DNA of 64,000 bases from Aureispira sp. (GTDB taxonomy: Bacteria; Bacteroidota; Bacteroidia; Chitinophagales; Saprospiraceae), in the NCBI GenBank assembly GCA_024222455.1, contig JAAEPD010000194.1, positions 1 to 64,000 of the forward strand, read 5' to 3'. The notes under the pieces were generated by a model. It was given only the letters and a program-made list of their open reading frames with translations. It searched no databases and was not told the DNA's origin. Positions 50,987-59,784 of this stretch are shown here, one piece after another. Within the stretch, counting starts at the first letter, position 1; each line of letters opens with the position of its first letter. Position numbers and translations under genes: made by a program.

Positions 50987-51487
50987 ATGATTAGTTACCT
51001 TTCTATCCTTCATGTATGTCTATTATTGATATCTCCTACACAACTCAATCAGTGGCATAATTATACTGAAGCGAATATTAAATTTTGGATTCCTGACAAT
51101 TGGAATCAAACTGAAACCGATGAATCAGAGACTGATTATTTGATGGAATTTTCTAGCCCAGATGAAGCTGTTGCTATCTCTTTTTCGGTAATGGCTGCTA
51201 CAGATTTGGAGGCTTCGTTGGATGAGTTGGATAGGACATTGGGAGAGCAGTTGAAAGATATAGAGATGCTCAGTGAACCAGAATTGATAGAAATGAATGG
51301 CCTACAAGGTGTAATGACTGAAATCAAGGGCGAAATGGCTGGTCAAGCTGTCCAAATGGGAGTGTTTGTGCTCGATACAGATGGTCAAATCTTACTAATA
51401 CTGGGCTTAGCACAAGAAAAAGCTATGCGTAAGCATGGAAAAACTATTGATAAGGTGATGAAGAGTATAAAATTGCTAGAGAAATAA
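50987..51487 (+). CDS. Secreted protein of unknown function (DUF1795/PsbP-like pattern)
   Basis: The 166-aa protein has a hydrophobic N-terminus resembling a signal peptide (ISYLSILHVCLLLISPT). Next comes a domain with NIKFWIPDNWNQTE, AVAISFSVM, GLQGVMTEIKGEM and GQILLILGLAQ. The order of strands and helix resembles Mog1/PsbP-fold proteins. There is no known function. A -7-like TAATTTTG lies at 50927-50934; the terminator immediately downstream is very strong. It is divergent from the parvulin gene. Confidence 0.68.
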   Translation: MISYLSILHVCLLLISPTQLNQWHNYTEANIKFWIPDNWNQTETDESETDYLMEFSSPDEAVAISFSVMAATDLEASLDELDRTLGEQLKDIEMLSEPELIEMNGLQGVMTEIKGEMAGQAVQMGVFVLDTDGQILLILGLAQEKAMRKHGKTIDKVMKSIKLLEK

Positions 51488-51507
51488 TGATTTTACTCAA
51501 AAATCCT

Positions 51508-51554
51508 AATAAGAAGAGCAATCTTAGATTTGATCTAGGATTGCTCTTCTTATT
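51508..51554. terminator. Very long bidirectional terminator
   Basis: The stem is 21 bp with one G-T pair (51508-51528 and 51534-51554) around a 5-base loop. It lies between the secreted-protein gene and the convergent lectin gene. Confidence 0.85.
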
Positions 51555-51575
51555 CGAGAATATGTGGTTCTTCGC

Positions 51576-52907
51576 CTATTTACTAGACCAAACTTCCTTT
51601 CCTGTAGCACTAATCAATACTAAAGCACCATCATCCTTAAGCACCGCTTTTACTGGTTTCCAATCTGTTTGGTTAAATTTAGAATCAACAGAGGCATGTG
51701 TGCCAGATGCCCAAGTAGGTGTAGAGGCCTCATTATACAACACAAAATGCCCATCTGCTTGCATAATTACTTGTGCTTTTTTAGCATCAACTCTGCCATT
51801 GTCTGTATTTGTCGCCCAAATAGGTTTACTATAACCAGCACCTTCATAGATCACCAAATTACAATCAGTCTGCATCAAAAGAGTATATTTCCCATTAGTA
51901 GAAACTAGCTTATCATTTACTGCTAAAGCATTAGGCATTTCTAAGGTATTGGTCGTTGCTAATTCTGTATATAGAATATTAAAATACATATCCCATGATG
52001 GATTTACATCTTTTTCAATATAACCTTTTCCGTCTGCATAAGGATTGCTGTAGTGTGCACCAACTACTATTAGTTGATCCAATTCTATAAAGAAAGTATA
52101 TTGTTTACCAGGCGTATAAGCCATGCCATTGCTCAACTCAACAGTTACATCAACTCTTTTCTGTTCCAATGGAAGTGCATCAAGTGTTACACTTTGTGTA
52201 TGGATAGGAGTACCTGTTTTAGTGTCCCCTTCAAACATTTTTAGCGTTCCTGTACGTTTTTCATTTCTTATCCAAGCACAACGCTGAAAAGTAACAGCTG
52301 TAACCATACCTGGTTTATCTGAACAAACTTTGAAACTTTGCCCAATTGCTTTTACGGTAGGGTTCTTCGTTCCACCATTGATTGCCTTATTTCCACAAAA
52401 GTCAGGTTCAAAACCAACGTTGAAATAAAAGTCCCAAGATGGGTTGGTATCAAAGTGTGCAAAACCTCTTCCTTTAGCATAAGGATTAGCATAGTTTGCA
52501 CTTGGCAAAATAGTACCATCCAATTCAATAAAGAAAGTATATTTTTGGCCAGGTAAGTAATCTACTCCTTTAGAAAGAACAATAGACACTTCATGTCTTT
52601 CTTCGCCTTTAGGCAACTCTTCCAATACTACAGCTTGAGTATGAATAGGTGTACCTGTTTTAGTCTCACCCTTAAATAGCTTCAACATTCCTGATCGTTT
52701 GGCGTTTAGTTTAGCAGATCTATGTATAGATATTTCAGTTATTTTACCAGGTACATTGGAGCAAATCTCAAAGCTTTGTCCTATACTTCTTATAGTAGGA
52801 GATTGAACAGGATTAAAAGATTTATTGCCACAGTCTTGAGCTGCTGAATACATGTATCCAGTCATAATAAAGATAAATGCAAAGGCTAATTTTGAAATCG
52901 TTTTCAT
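51576..52907 (-). CDS. Secreted bulb-type (B-lectin) protein with duplicated N-terminal domain
   Basis: The 443-aa precursor has a signal peptide (to about residue 23, SAAQ). Two repeats of about 145 residues follow (about 24-165 and 170-310), sharing CGNK.....PT...IGQSF..CS, TKTGTPIHTQ, YTFFIELD, NPYA.G.G and NPSWD.YFN. The C-terminal B-lectin domain (about 325-443) has three mannose-site-like motifs: MQTDCNLVIY, MQADGHFVLY and LKDDGALVLI. The second and third are imperfect. It probably binds glycans at the surface. It is divergent from the hybrid regulator, which may control it. Confidence 0.88.
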   Translation of the reverse strand: MKTISKLAFAFIFIMTGYMYSAAQDCGNKSFNPVQSPTIRSIGQSFEICSNVPGKITEISIHRSAKLNAKRSGMLKLFKGETKTGTPIHTQAVVLEELPKGEERHEVSIVLSKGVDYLPGQKYTFFIELDGTILPSANYANPYAKGRGFAHFDTNPSWDFYFNVGFEPDFCGNKAINGGTKNPTVKAIGQSFKVCSDKPGMVTAVTFQRCAWIRNEKRTGTLKMFEGDTKTGTPIHTQSVTLDALPLEQKRVDVTVELSNGMAYTPGKQYTFFIELDQLIVVGAHYSNPYADGKGYIEKDVNPSWDMYFNILYTELATTNTLEMPNALAVNDKLVSTNGKYTLLMQTDCNLVIYEGAGYSKPIWATNTDNGRVDAKKAQVIMQADGHFVLYNEASTPTWASGTHASVDSKFNQTDWKPVKAVLKDDGALVLISATGKEVWSSK

Positions 52908-53032
52908 GTTTATTCAATGGTTTTATTATAAGATAATTTGTCAGTTGAAACTTCTATTGCTATTTGAAGTGATTTGAATAGAATAGAATTTGATCTACTG
53001 CAAATGTCGATTAAATCGGAGTTTAATGTTTA

Positions 53033-53092
53033 TTGAAAACTGACTTCTGTTTGTTGAAAACTGACTTATTGGGTTTTAAAAGCATATATTTG
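53033..53092 (+). promoter_or_regulatory. Direct repeats and -7 box at the hybrid-regulator promoter
   Basis: TTGAAAACTGACTT occurs at 53033-53046 and 53054-53067, 21 bp apart. The -7 box TATATTTG is at 53085-53092. An inverted partial copy (GTCAGTTGAA at about 52940-52949) lies nearer the divergent lectin gene. Direct repeats of this size directly upstream of the core promoter suit AraC-type binding, as this gene's product has. Confidence 0.6.
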
Positions 53093-53159
53093 CCTGAAGG
53101 TGGGGGAATTTTCTCTTATCAGAGGGAGACGATTTTTCTTTTATTATACTTACTCATAG

Positions 53160-56100
53160 ATGATAACATCAATCAACCGATATTTAGGAGTTCTACTATT
53201 TGTACTAATACATCCTTTTGTATTAGCTCAAGGTTATACTCCGAATATTCAGAAAATAGAAATTGATGCTAGTTTAGATCCATTTGTCTTTGATTATAGA
53301 TTTCAGTATTTGGACGGAGTAGTTTGGATAGCAACTTCTTTTGGACTGTATCGATACGATGGAACAAGTCTTAAGATGTACACCAAAGAAAAACATGGTC
53401 TGTGTCATAACACAATACATACTATAGGCAAAGATGAATTTGGAAATATTATAGTAGCAGGAGCTGATTATGGTAACGTATATAACTTCTGTGTGTTTGA
53501 CCCTATTTCAGAAACTTTTTGTAGCCTAGAGGAGTACACCAATGCTCCTTATCCTTTTGATATAAAAAATACATTAATATCTCAAGGGAATTATATTAAC
53601 AGCATCTTCTTTTTGGAAAGTATAAAGAATAATAAAGATATCTGTTATGAGCTGAAAAATAAAAGGCTTACAAAGATTTTGTCAATAGATAATAAGATAA
53701 CAGGATGGGAAACAGGATATGTCAATGATATTTTTAGGGATGTAGGTGATGGCTATCAATCTTTTGTGCATAAGAATGTTAATGATAGTCTTAAGACTAG
53801 TCTTGTTTATTTAGATGCAGCGGGGCAACCAATAGGAACAGGGGGGTGCAATAATAGTGAAGAATATATTTTTCATTATATGCAAAAAGGAGATACTACA
53901 ATGTATAGTTGTATGGAGTATCTTCCTAATAATCAATATCGTGTTTACTATAAAACAGTGTATGATGAAACCGCATCTTTAGTGCTTTCTAATTCAGAGA
54001 CCTTGAGGTTTTATAATCATAAGCTATATGTTTTAGGGAATGAAGGCCTGAAAATATACACTCAAAAGGGAAAACTATTGGAGTCTTTTGAGTTGCCTTT
54101 TGAGATTGAAAATAGGCTAGGTTTTTGGGTAGATGAGCAAGAAAATGTTTGGTTATTTCATAATGAGCATTTATATATAATTAGTTTAGTTGAAACCCCC
54201 TTTCAAGTAGAGCTAAACAATCATAAGCCTCCCTACAAAATGAGGGGAATTACTCAACTAGATAATGGAGAGGTTTATGTAACAGGAGCTAATCTATTGT
54301 TGCATAAGTTTCTTGACAGTACAAATTGGGAAAGTAGTGGTCATCATTATTATATTAATAATTTAGGGCTACTTGCTGAAGAAGACACACTTTGGATTGC
54401 AAGCGAACAAGGTGTGTTGCTTAAATATAATACAAGAAATAAAGATTTTGTCCCTATACTAAAATCAGAATACAATCTAGTATGGGAGCCTTATCAAACT
54501 GCCAATAAGAATATTTGGATTGGTACATCAAGAGGACTTTACCGATTAGATAGAAATAAGAAGGTATTTAAGCATTTTCGTTATAGCGAGGATTTTCCAA
54601 CGCTGGAAAACAGTGTAGTTTATAATTTTTATACCAATACTAAAGGGACATGGTTAGCAACATCTACAGGTCTATATTTAGTAGATTTAGCAGCAGAAAA
54701 AACGATCGCTCACTACAACAATAAACAAGCAGCTCCTTATTATCTCCCCTTTGAACATGTTCTTCATGTTTATGAAGATGCTTCTGGTATTTTTTGGTTG
54801 GCAACAAAGGGGAGTGGGTTAGTGAGTTGGGATCCTACAACTAAAAAAACAGAACAGTTTACAAAGGAGAATAAAGGGTTTTCGAGTAATGTGATTTATG
54901 CCGTTTATGCAGATGATTTTAATAACCTTTGGTTGCCTACTGATAAGGGGCTTATGTGTTTCAATAAGCAGACTAAGGCAGTGAAAATATATAAAGAAGA
55001 GGATGGCTTACCACATAAGGAATTTAACACGATTTCGCATTACCAAAATAAAGATGGACGCTTGTTTTTGGGGACCCAAAATGGCATGATTCATTTTCAT
55101 CCAAAGGATTTACAAAAGAAAGATATTCAACAACCTTTCATTATTAGTTCTTGCATAAAAATAGAGCAAGGGACAGATAGTGTATTTCGCCAAACAGAAG
55201 AGTTGTTAGCCACCCACCAACTTAGTTTAACTCCTAATGATAAATTTATAGAACTCGATTTTGCTTTGTTAGATTATAAAAACTTAAAAGGGAATCAGTA
55301 TAGCTATAAACTAGAGGGGTATGATGATAAATGGACTTATCAGGCAACTTCTTCTATTAGGATAAGCAGCTTACCTTATGGTACTTATATACTCTTGCTT
55401 AGAGCAAAAGCTTCTGGGAATACCAATTGGCAGGATTACCCTTATCCAATAACTATTTATGTAACAAAACCATTTTACTTGCAAACTTGGTTTTTGATAT
55501 TGGTTGTTTTCTTTTTGATAGGACTGATATATCTTATCGTAAGATCTAGAACACAACGTTTAATCCAACGTCAAAGAGAATTGGAGGACTTGGTAACTGA
55601 GCGTACTGCACAAATTGAAGAAGATAAAAAACTGATAGAAGGCCAAGCAGAAGAACTAAGGGCTTTGGATAAAGTTAAATCTAAGTTTTTTGCAAATATA
55701 TCTCATGAATTGAGGACTCCACTAACTTTGATTCTGGGACCTTTATCGTACATCTTAGATCAACCCGATAAATGGGAGGAAGCAACTGTTCGAGAACAGT
55801 TAACAGTCATACAACGGAACGGTAAAAGTTTGATGCAATTGATTGAAGAAATTTTAGACCTCTCCAAATTAGAAGCTAGTAAATTGGAGTTGCTAGAAGA
55901 GTCAACACAGTTAAACCTATTTTTTGAGGATACTTTTAATGCTTTTATTCCGCAGCTTGATAGCTTAGGTATAGCTTATCAACTTCAACTAAAGTTGAGT
56001 AAATCTCCAATGTATGCATTGGTTGACCGAAAAAAGATGGAAAAAGTAGTCAATAATTTTTTGAGCAATGCTATAAAATTTACTAAAAAAGGAGGTGAAG

Positions 56101-57266
56101 TCTGTTTGTCTATTCAAGACACTGAGGATACTCTAAGGGTAGTGGTTAGTGATACAGGCAAAGGCATTGACCCCAATGATTTACCCCATGTTTTTGAGCG
56201 ATTTTATCAATCAAAAAATGCTGATCAAGAACTCTATGGAGGAACTGGAATTGGATTAGCATTGGTTTCCGAATTTGCTAAACTGATGGGAGGCAAAACT
56301 TATGTAAAAAGTCAATTGTCAAAGGGGAGCCAGTTCTATTTTGAATTCCCTAAAAAAGAAGTAGAGAGGCAACGGTTAGTCATAGGTCAGGTGAAAGAGG
56401 AAATTCTAGAAAATGAACCCATAGAAAGTATTGGTACTGATTTTACTGTTCTTGTGGTGGAAGATAATTTAGATATGCGCAATTTTATAGCAAAAGTATT
56501 GCAAGAGCGTTATCAGAAAGTATTATTGGCACAAAATGGCTTGGAGGGAATCGCTTTATTAGAAAAACACAATACTGATATTCATCTTATCGTATCGGAC
56601 ATCATGATGCCAGAAATGGATGGTTTAACCATGCTCAAACAGATAAAGGAGCATACGGAATGGCATAAAATACCAATGGTAATGCTCACTGCTCTAGCCA
56701 CAGAACGGGATAAGCTAAATGCTTTGACTATCGGTGTAGATGATTATTTGACTAAACCTTTTTCGGTAACCGAATTATTGGTACGGACTCAAAACTTGTT
56801 GTACAATTATCATCAACGCAAAAGTTGGCAGGAGATCATATCAAAAGAAAATAAAGATCCTTCGGAAGCATCTACTAAACCTTCTGTTGAACCCAGTAAA
56901 GTAGATTCTCCAAAACAGGAAAAAGTAGTTTCTGAATTGGATAGAGAATGGATTAAAACTATTGAAAATAAGGTCTTAGAAAACCTTGAAGATGGTATTC
57001 CTTCTGTAGAAGAACTAGCACAATCCAATTTTATTGGAGCAAGGCAACTCACTCGAAGGATTAAAAAAATAACAGGTTTAACTCCTGCAAAATTTCTTAG
57101 AGAGATACAACTACAAGCTGCTCGAAAATCACTAGAAGATGGTAAATGGGTTTCTGTTTCTGATTTAGCTTATCAATTTGGGTTTAAACAACTAAGCACT
57201 TTTTCGGCTCTATTCAAAAAACGTTTTGGGAAGAACCCTAGTGAGTATAGAGGAGGAATAATTTAG
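53160..57266 (+). CDS. Hybrid two-component system regulator (reg_prop, kinase, receiver, AraC)
   Basis: The 1368-aa single-chain system has a signal peptide (to about residue 24), periplasmic two-propeller sensor repeats (about 30-680; GVWIATSFGLYRYDG, IWIGTSRGLYRLD, LWLPTDKGLMCF) and a Y_Y_Y domain (about 690-770). A membrane helix follows (about 771-795), then a HisKA domain with the phospho-His near 849 (SHELRTPL), HATPase_c (NAIKFTKKGGEV, GTGIGLAL), a receiver domain (phospho-Asp in SDIMMPEMDG, about 1147) and an AraC DNA-binding domain (about 1265-1365). Such regulators sense glycans in Bacteroides. The gene is divergent from the lectin gene and convergent with the acyltransferase gene, sharing 4 bases at the stops. 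Confidence 0.95.
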   Translation: MITSINRYLGVLLFVLIHPFVLAQGYTPNIQKIEIDASLDPFVFDYRFQYLDGVVWIATSFGLYRYDGTSLKMYTKEKHGLCHNTIHTIGKDEFGNIIVAGADYGNVYNFCVFDPISETFCSLEEYTNAPYPFDIKNTLISQGNYINSIFFLESIKNNKDICYELKNKRLTKILSIDNKITGWETGYVNDIFRDVGDGYQSFVHKNVNDSLKTSLVYLDAAGQPIGTGGCNNSEEYIFHYMQKGDTTMYSCMEYLPNNQYRVYYKTVYDETASLVLSNSETLRFYNHKLYVLGNEGLKIYTQKGKLLESFELPFEIENRLGFWVDEQENVWLFHNEHLYIISLVETPFQVELNNHKPPYKMRGITQLDNGEVYVTGANLLLHKFLDSTNWESSGHHYYINNLGLLAEEDTLWIASEQGVLLKYNTRNKDFVPILKSEYNLVWEPYQTANKNIWIGTSRGLYRLDRNKKVFKHFRYSEDFPTLENSVVYNFYTNTKGTWLATSTGLYLVDLAAEKTIAHYNNKQAAPYYLPFEHVLHVYEDASGIFWLATKGSGLVSWDPTTKKTEQFTKENKGFSSNVIYAVYADDFNNLWLPTDKGLMCFNKQTKAVKIYKEEDGLPHKEFNTISHYQNKDGRLFLGTQNGMIHFHPKDLQKKDIQQPFIISSCIKIEQGTDSVFRQTEELLATHQLSLTPNDKFIELDFALLDYKNLKGNQYSYKLEGYDDKWTYQATSSIRISSLPYGTYILLLRAKASGNTNWQDYPYPITIYVTKPFYLQTWFLILVVFFLIGLIYLIVRSRTQRLIQRQRELEDLVTERTAQIEEDKKLIEGQAEELRALDKVKSKFFANISHELRTPLTLILGPLSYILDQPDKWEEATVREQLTVIQRNGKSLMQLIEEILDLSKLEASKLELLEESTQLNLFFEDTFNAFIPQLDSLGIAYQLQLKLSKSPMYALVDRKKMEKVVNNFLSNAIKFTKKGGEVCLSIQDTEDTLRVVVSDTGKGIDPNDLPHVFERFYQSKNADQELYGGTGIGLALVSEFAKLMGGKTYVKSQLSKGSQFYFEFPKKEVERQRLVIGQVKEEILENEPIESIGTDFTVLVVEDNLDMRNFIAKVLQERYQKVLLAQNGLEGIALLEKHNTDIHLIVSDIMMPEMDGLTMLKQIKEHTEWHKIPMVMLTALATERDKLNALTIGVDDYLTKPFSVTELLVRTQNLLYNYHQRKSWQEIISKENKDPSEASTKPSVEPSKVDSPKQEKVVSELDREWIKTIENKVLENLEDGIPSVEELAQSNFIGARQLTRRIKKITGLTPAKFLREIQLQAARKSLEDGKWVSVSDLAYQFGFKQLSTFSALFKKRFGKNPSEYRGGII

Positions 57267-58231
57267 CTCCAAAATCCTAACAGAATTGCTCGCAATGGTC
57301 TAATCACTAACTCCAAAAAAGAAGGGTGAAAGAGCAAAGGCATAGGCAAGAGTAACCAAGCATAGACCCAAATGCGAGCATAGATTTTATGTTCTGTAAT
57401 GGTTTTTACAAAATTGACTTGTCGCTCTAGTGTCATTCCAATAGCATGAATTACAAAAAATAGTAAAGGCAATCCATAACCAGCTTGAGCAGGTAGCGAA
57501 ATAGCAATTTCATGCAAAATGCCCGAAACCAAAAAGGCCGCAATCATTGCAGTCGCTTTTCCCACTTTTCCAATCAACGGTTTGTAGACAATCAAAGAGG
57601 TCATTTCCGAAAAAGCCATATTCCATCGTTTACCCCAAAACTCTTTGAGTGATTTTGATTTATATGGTGATATAAAAAGCTCGTTAAGGTTTACGCCAAA
57701 AATCCTCCAAGCTAAGGTGCTTAAATTCAAGATGCCAAAATGCAGGATGAAACTCATTCCCGCTAACATGAGTAAGTCTGAGATGTAGAAGTGGTCAATA
57801 TAAAGTTCTTCTGTTTTAGTAGAGATAAAGAGCAAAAAGAAGCCAAAAGCTATTCTAGAAAGACTTTTGAACAATAAAGCTCCTATCCCATCAAGAGGTT
57901 TAGATACTAAGGCCTCAAAGAGTTTGGGGCGCATTCCAAACCAAGTAGTTGCAAAGCAAAGCCATTGAAAAATGGTTAATTGGGGCTTTCCTGAATAAGT
58001 TTCTACCATTACAATAGACTTCATAGAGATCAATTGCAAGCTCACAATAGTAATCATTCTATACAAGGCAGGTTTATCTTGACTAACGAGTACTGAAAAA
58101 ATGGTGGTAGAGATTATAATTCCCCAAGAAAGGAGTCGAGCCAATTTTTTGTTTTGAATAAAACACAACGCATACCCAATTATCAATAATAGAATGCCCC
58201 AAGACAGTAGTAATAGCAGTGTTAAATCCAT
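57263..58231 (-). CDS. Wax-synthase-like membrane-bound acyltransferase
   Basis: The 322-aa protein has about eight membrane helices. It carries the wax-synthase/MBOAT motifs SLKEFWGKRWN (about 194-204) and the helix FLVSGILHEIAIS with the catalytic histidine (about 232-244). Enzymes of this type esterify an alcohol or sterol with an acyl-CoA or acyl donor. Its acceptor is unknown. It shares 10 bases with the upstream membrane-protein gene (58222), so they form an operon. Its stop overlaps that of the hybrid regulator. Confidence 0.82.
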   Translation of the reverse strand: MDLTLLLLLSWGILLLIIGYALCFIQNKKLARLLSWGIIISTTIFSVLVSQDKPALYRMITIVSLQLISMKSIVMVETYSGKPQLTIFQWLCFATTWFGMRPKLFEALVSKPLDGIGALLFKSLSRIAFGFFLLFISTKTEELYIDHFYISDLLMLAGMSFILHFGILNLSTLAWRIFGVNLNELFISPYKSKSLKEFWGKRWNMAFSEMTSLIVYKPLIGKVGKATAMIAAFLVSGILHEIAISLPAQAGYGLPLLFFVIHAIGMTLERQVNFVKTITEHKIYARIWVYAWLLLPMPLLFHPSFLELVIRPLRAILLGFWS

Positions 58232-58650
58232 GACATATTGTATAAGAAGGCTAGTGAATATACAATCGTAAAACCAATGAACAGTCCAACTAAGGCAACC
58301 TCTCCAAGTGTGAAGATTAATCCTTTTGGGGCATCCGTCTTGTCAAAATAGAAAAACTGAATAAAGACTCTAGCCAACCAATAAACCGCAATAAAGAGGT
58401 TAACACTTTTGGCCAAAAAGGAATGATTGACCAATTCTGCTGTTCCAAAAATAGAGACTAGCCCAAAACAAAAATTAATAACTAAGATATAGGCAGCATA
58501 AGTCCAAAACATTTGTCTTAAGAGTGGTTGCAAATCTTGGAGACCTTCCTTCCATTTGAGGGCTTTGGGGATAACAGAACTAACAACAGATAGTACTATA
58601 TGGGCAATGCCAGATAGTAAAATGAGTACTTTTACGATTTCTACAGACAT
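58222..58650 (-). CDS. Four-helix membrane protein of the wax-synthase operon
   Basis: The 142-aa protein has four membrane helices (about 5-25, 45-68, 78-98, 113-135). WARVFIQFF-like aromatic stretches and short loops are seen, but no catalytic motif. It overlaps the acyltransferase gene by 10 bases and follows the seven-helix gene by 26 bases. It is probably a partner of the acyltransferase in lipid metabolism; the family is unknown to me. Confidence 0.68.
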   Translation of the reverse strand: MSVEIVKVLILLSGIAHIVLSVVSSVIPKALKWKEGLQDLQPLLRQMFWTYAAYILVINFCFGLVSIFGTAELVNHSFLAKSVNLFIAVYWLARVFIQFFYFDKTDAPKGLIFTLGEVALVGLFIGFTIVYSLAFLYNMSWI

Positions 58651-58676
58651 GATTAAGTTTTTTTACTATAAAATAG

Positions 58677-59309
58677 TTAGGTTAAGCTGACGATAAAATA
58701 AACAAACCAAGTTGTTGAGGTTAGTAGTTCTATATTATGATAAGGGGGCTTAAAAATCATTAGAAATCGAATAGGTAGATAGGAGAGCCCCAAGCAAAGT
58801 AAAATAACTCCTAATGGTATATTGTAAATATGTGCTGCTGAATATAAGATAGCTTCAGATACTAAAAGATAAATGCTAATAATGATAGTTCCTTGCATTT
58901 CAAATGCAAGAGACTGCTTTTTTTTAGCTCGTTCTTCTCCCATAGCAAAGGCTATTAAGCTTCCAAAAAGAACTACAAAGAAGTTAAGCATAAATACTCC
59001 CCATTGATTGGTCATTAGTGCTGGCAAAAATAACCACATAAAACCGCCTATAGCTAAGAGTAACATCAATGTTTTTAGGATTAAAAGGTGTTCTAGTAAA
59101 GAACCTTTAGGTACTTTAGGGTCTTTCATAGCACCACCACTAATTACAAAAAACAAGGCCAATGCTTGCAAAATCCCTAAACCCCAATAAACAATATGTA
59201 CATGGGTTTCTATCCAAAGGTCAAATTGTTGAAGGGCTAGCAGCATCAACAAAAGAAGACTGTCTATAAGGAGTCCTTGTAGGGGGAGTTGTGTAGATTT
59301 TGATGACAT
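58677..59309 (-). CDS. Seven-helix membrane protein, first gene of the wax-synthase operon
   Basis: The 210-aa protein has about six or seven membrane helices and short loops (GGAMKDPKVPKGSLLEHLL, GEERAKKKQSLAFEMQG). No enzymatic motif is visible. It is first of three genes transcribed toward the acyltransferase. The role is unknown; co-expression suggests membrane-lipid work. Confidence 0.65.
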   Translation of the reverse strand: MSSKSTQLPLQGLLIDSLLLLMLLALQQFDLWIETHVHIVYWGLGILQALALFFVISGGAMKDPKVPKGSLLEHLLILKTLMLLLAIGGFMWLFLPALMTNQWGVFMLNFFVVLFGSLIAFAMGEERAKKKQSLAFEMQGTIIISIYLLVSEAILYSAAHIYNIPLGVILLCLGLSYLPIRFLMIFKPPYHNIELLTSTTWFVYFIVSLT

Positions 59310-59409
59310 ATAATTTTTTTTTAGAAAAAAACTGTAACCAATTTACCAAATAGCATTATATAAGCACAACGATACAACAACAAACAACTATTCTTTGCAA
59401 AAAAAACAG

Positions 59410-59469
59410 ATGGATGCTTTCTTACAAGGGGGCTTGGTAGCTAGACTATCAAGCTCCTTTTTGCTATAG
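59410..59469 (+). CDS. Possible 19-aa leader peptide upstream of porX
   Basis: ATG at 59410 opens a 19-codon frame (MDAFLQGGLVARLSSSFLL) ending in TAG at 59467. Its second half lies inside a terminator hairpin, as in translated leader peptides that control attenuation. It may be chance: no SD is present, the nearest -7 box (TATTCTTTG) has an extra base, and the next gene is 315 bases away. Confidence 0.3.
   Translation: MDAFLQGGLVARLSSSFLL
59427..59462 (+). terminator. Plus-strand terminator with no evident upstream gene
   Basis: A 14-bp stem with three G-T pairs (59427-59440 and 59446-59459) has a 5-base loop and ends in a T5 run. There is no plus-strand gene for more than 2 kb before it, so it must end a short transcript such as a leader or small RNA. 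Confidence 0.6.
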
Positions 59470-59723
59470 TTGGAGGCTAAATTGGGAAATAAAGCTTTTA
59501 TTTCTATCTTAGGTTAACTTAAATTTATTTTTAGGTAGACTTACTAAATTGCTTAGTGATTATGTTTACACTAAATGTACATAAAGCTAAGAAGAACATT
59601 ATAAACACAATATTAAACATTAGTTCATGAAGTTTTTCTAATGATTTGATGATCAAAAGCAGATTTAATTTAAGTTGTTTTTGCTTAGTGTTTGATAATT
59701 AAAGTATTAGAAAAGTTTACTGC

Positions 59724-59751
59724 TATTTTTAACTTCCAAAAGTTAAAAATA
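59724..59751. repeat. 12-bp hairpin before porX
   Basis: TATTTTTAACTT (59724-59735) pairs exactly with AAGTTAAAAATA (59740-59751) around CCAA. Located 33 bases before the porX ATG, it could be an operator or mRNA hairpin. Confidence 0.5.
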
Positions 59752-59784
59752 CACGAACTATTAATTAAACACAACACCTACTAA

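Larger units (their letters stand above)
59310..59784. other. Intergenic region upstream of porX
   Basis: This 475-bp region carries a possible 19-codon leader ORF (59410-59469) that overlaps a plus-strand terminator (59427-59462), and a 12-bp hairpin (59724-59751) close to porX. I found no clean porX promoter; the nearest -7-like string is TAGTGTTTG, with one extra base. Confidence 0.5.
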
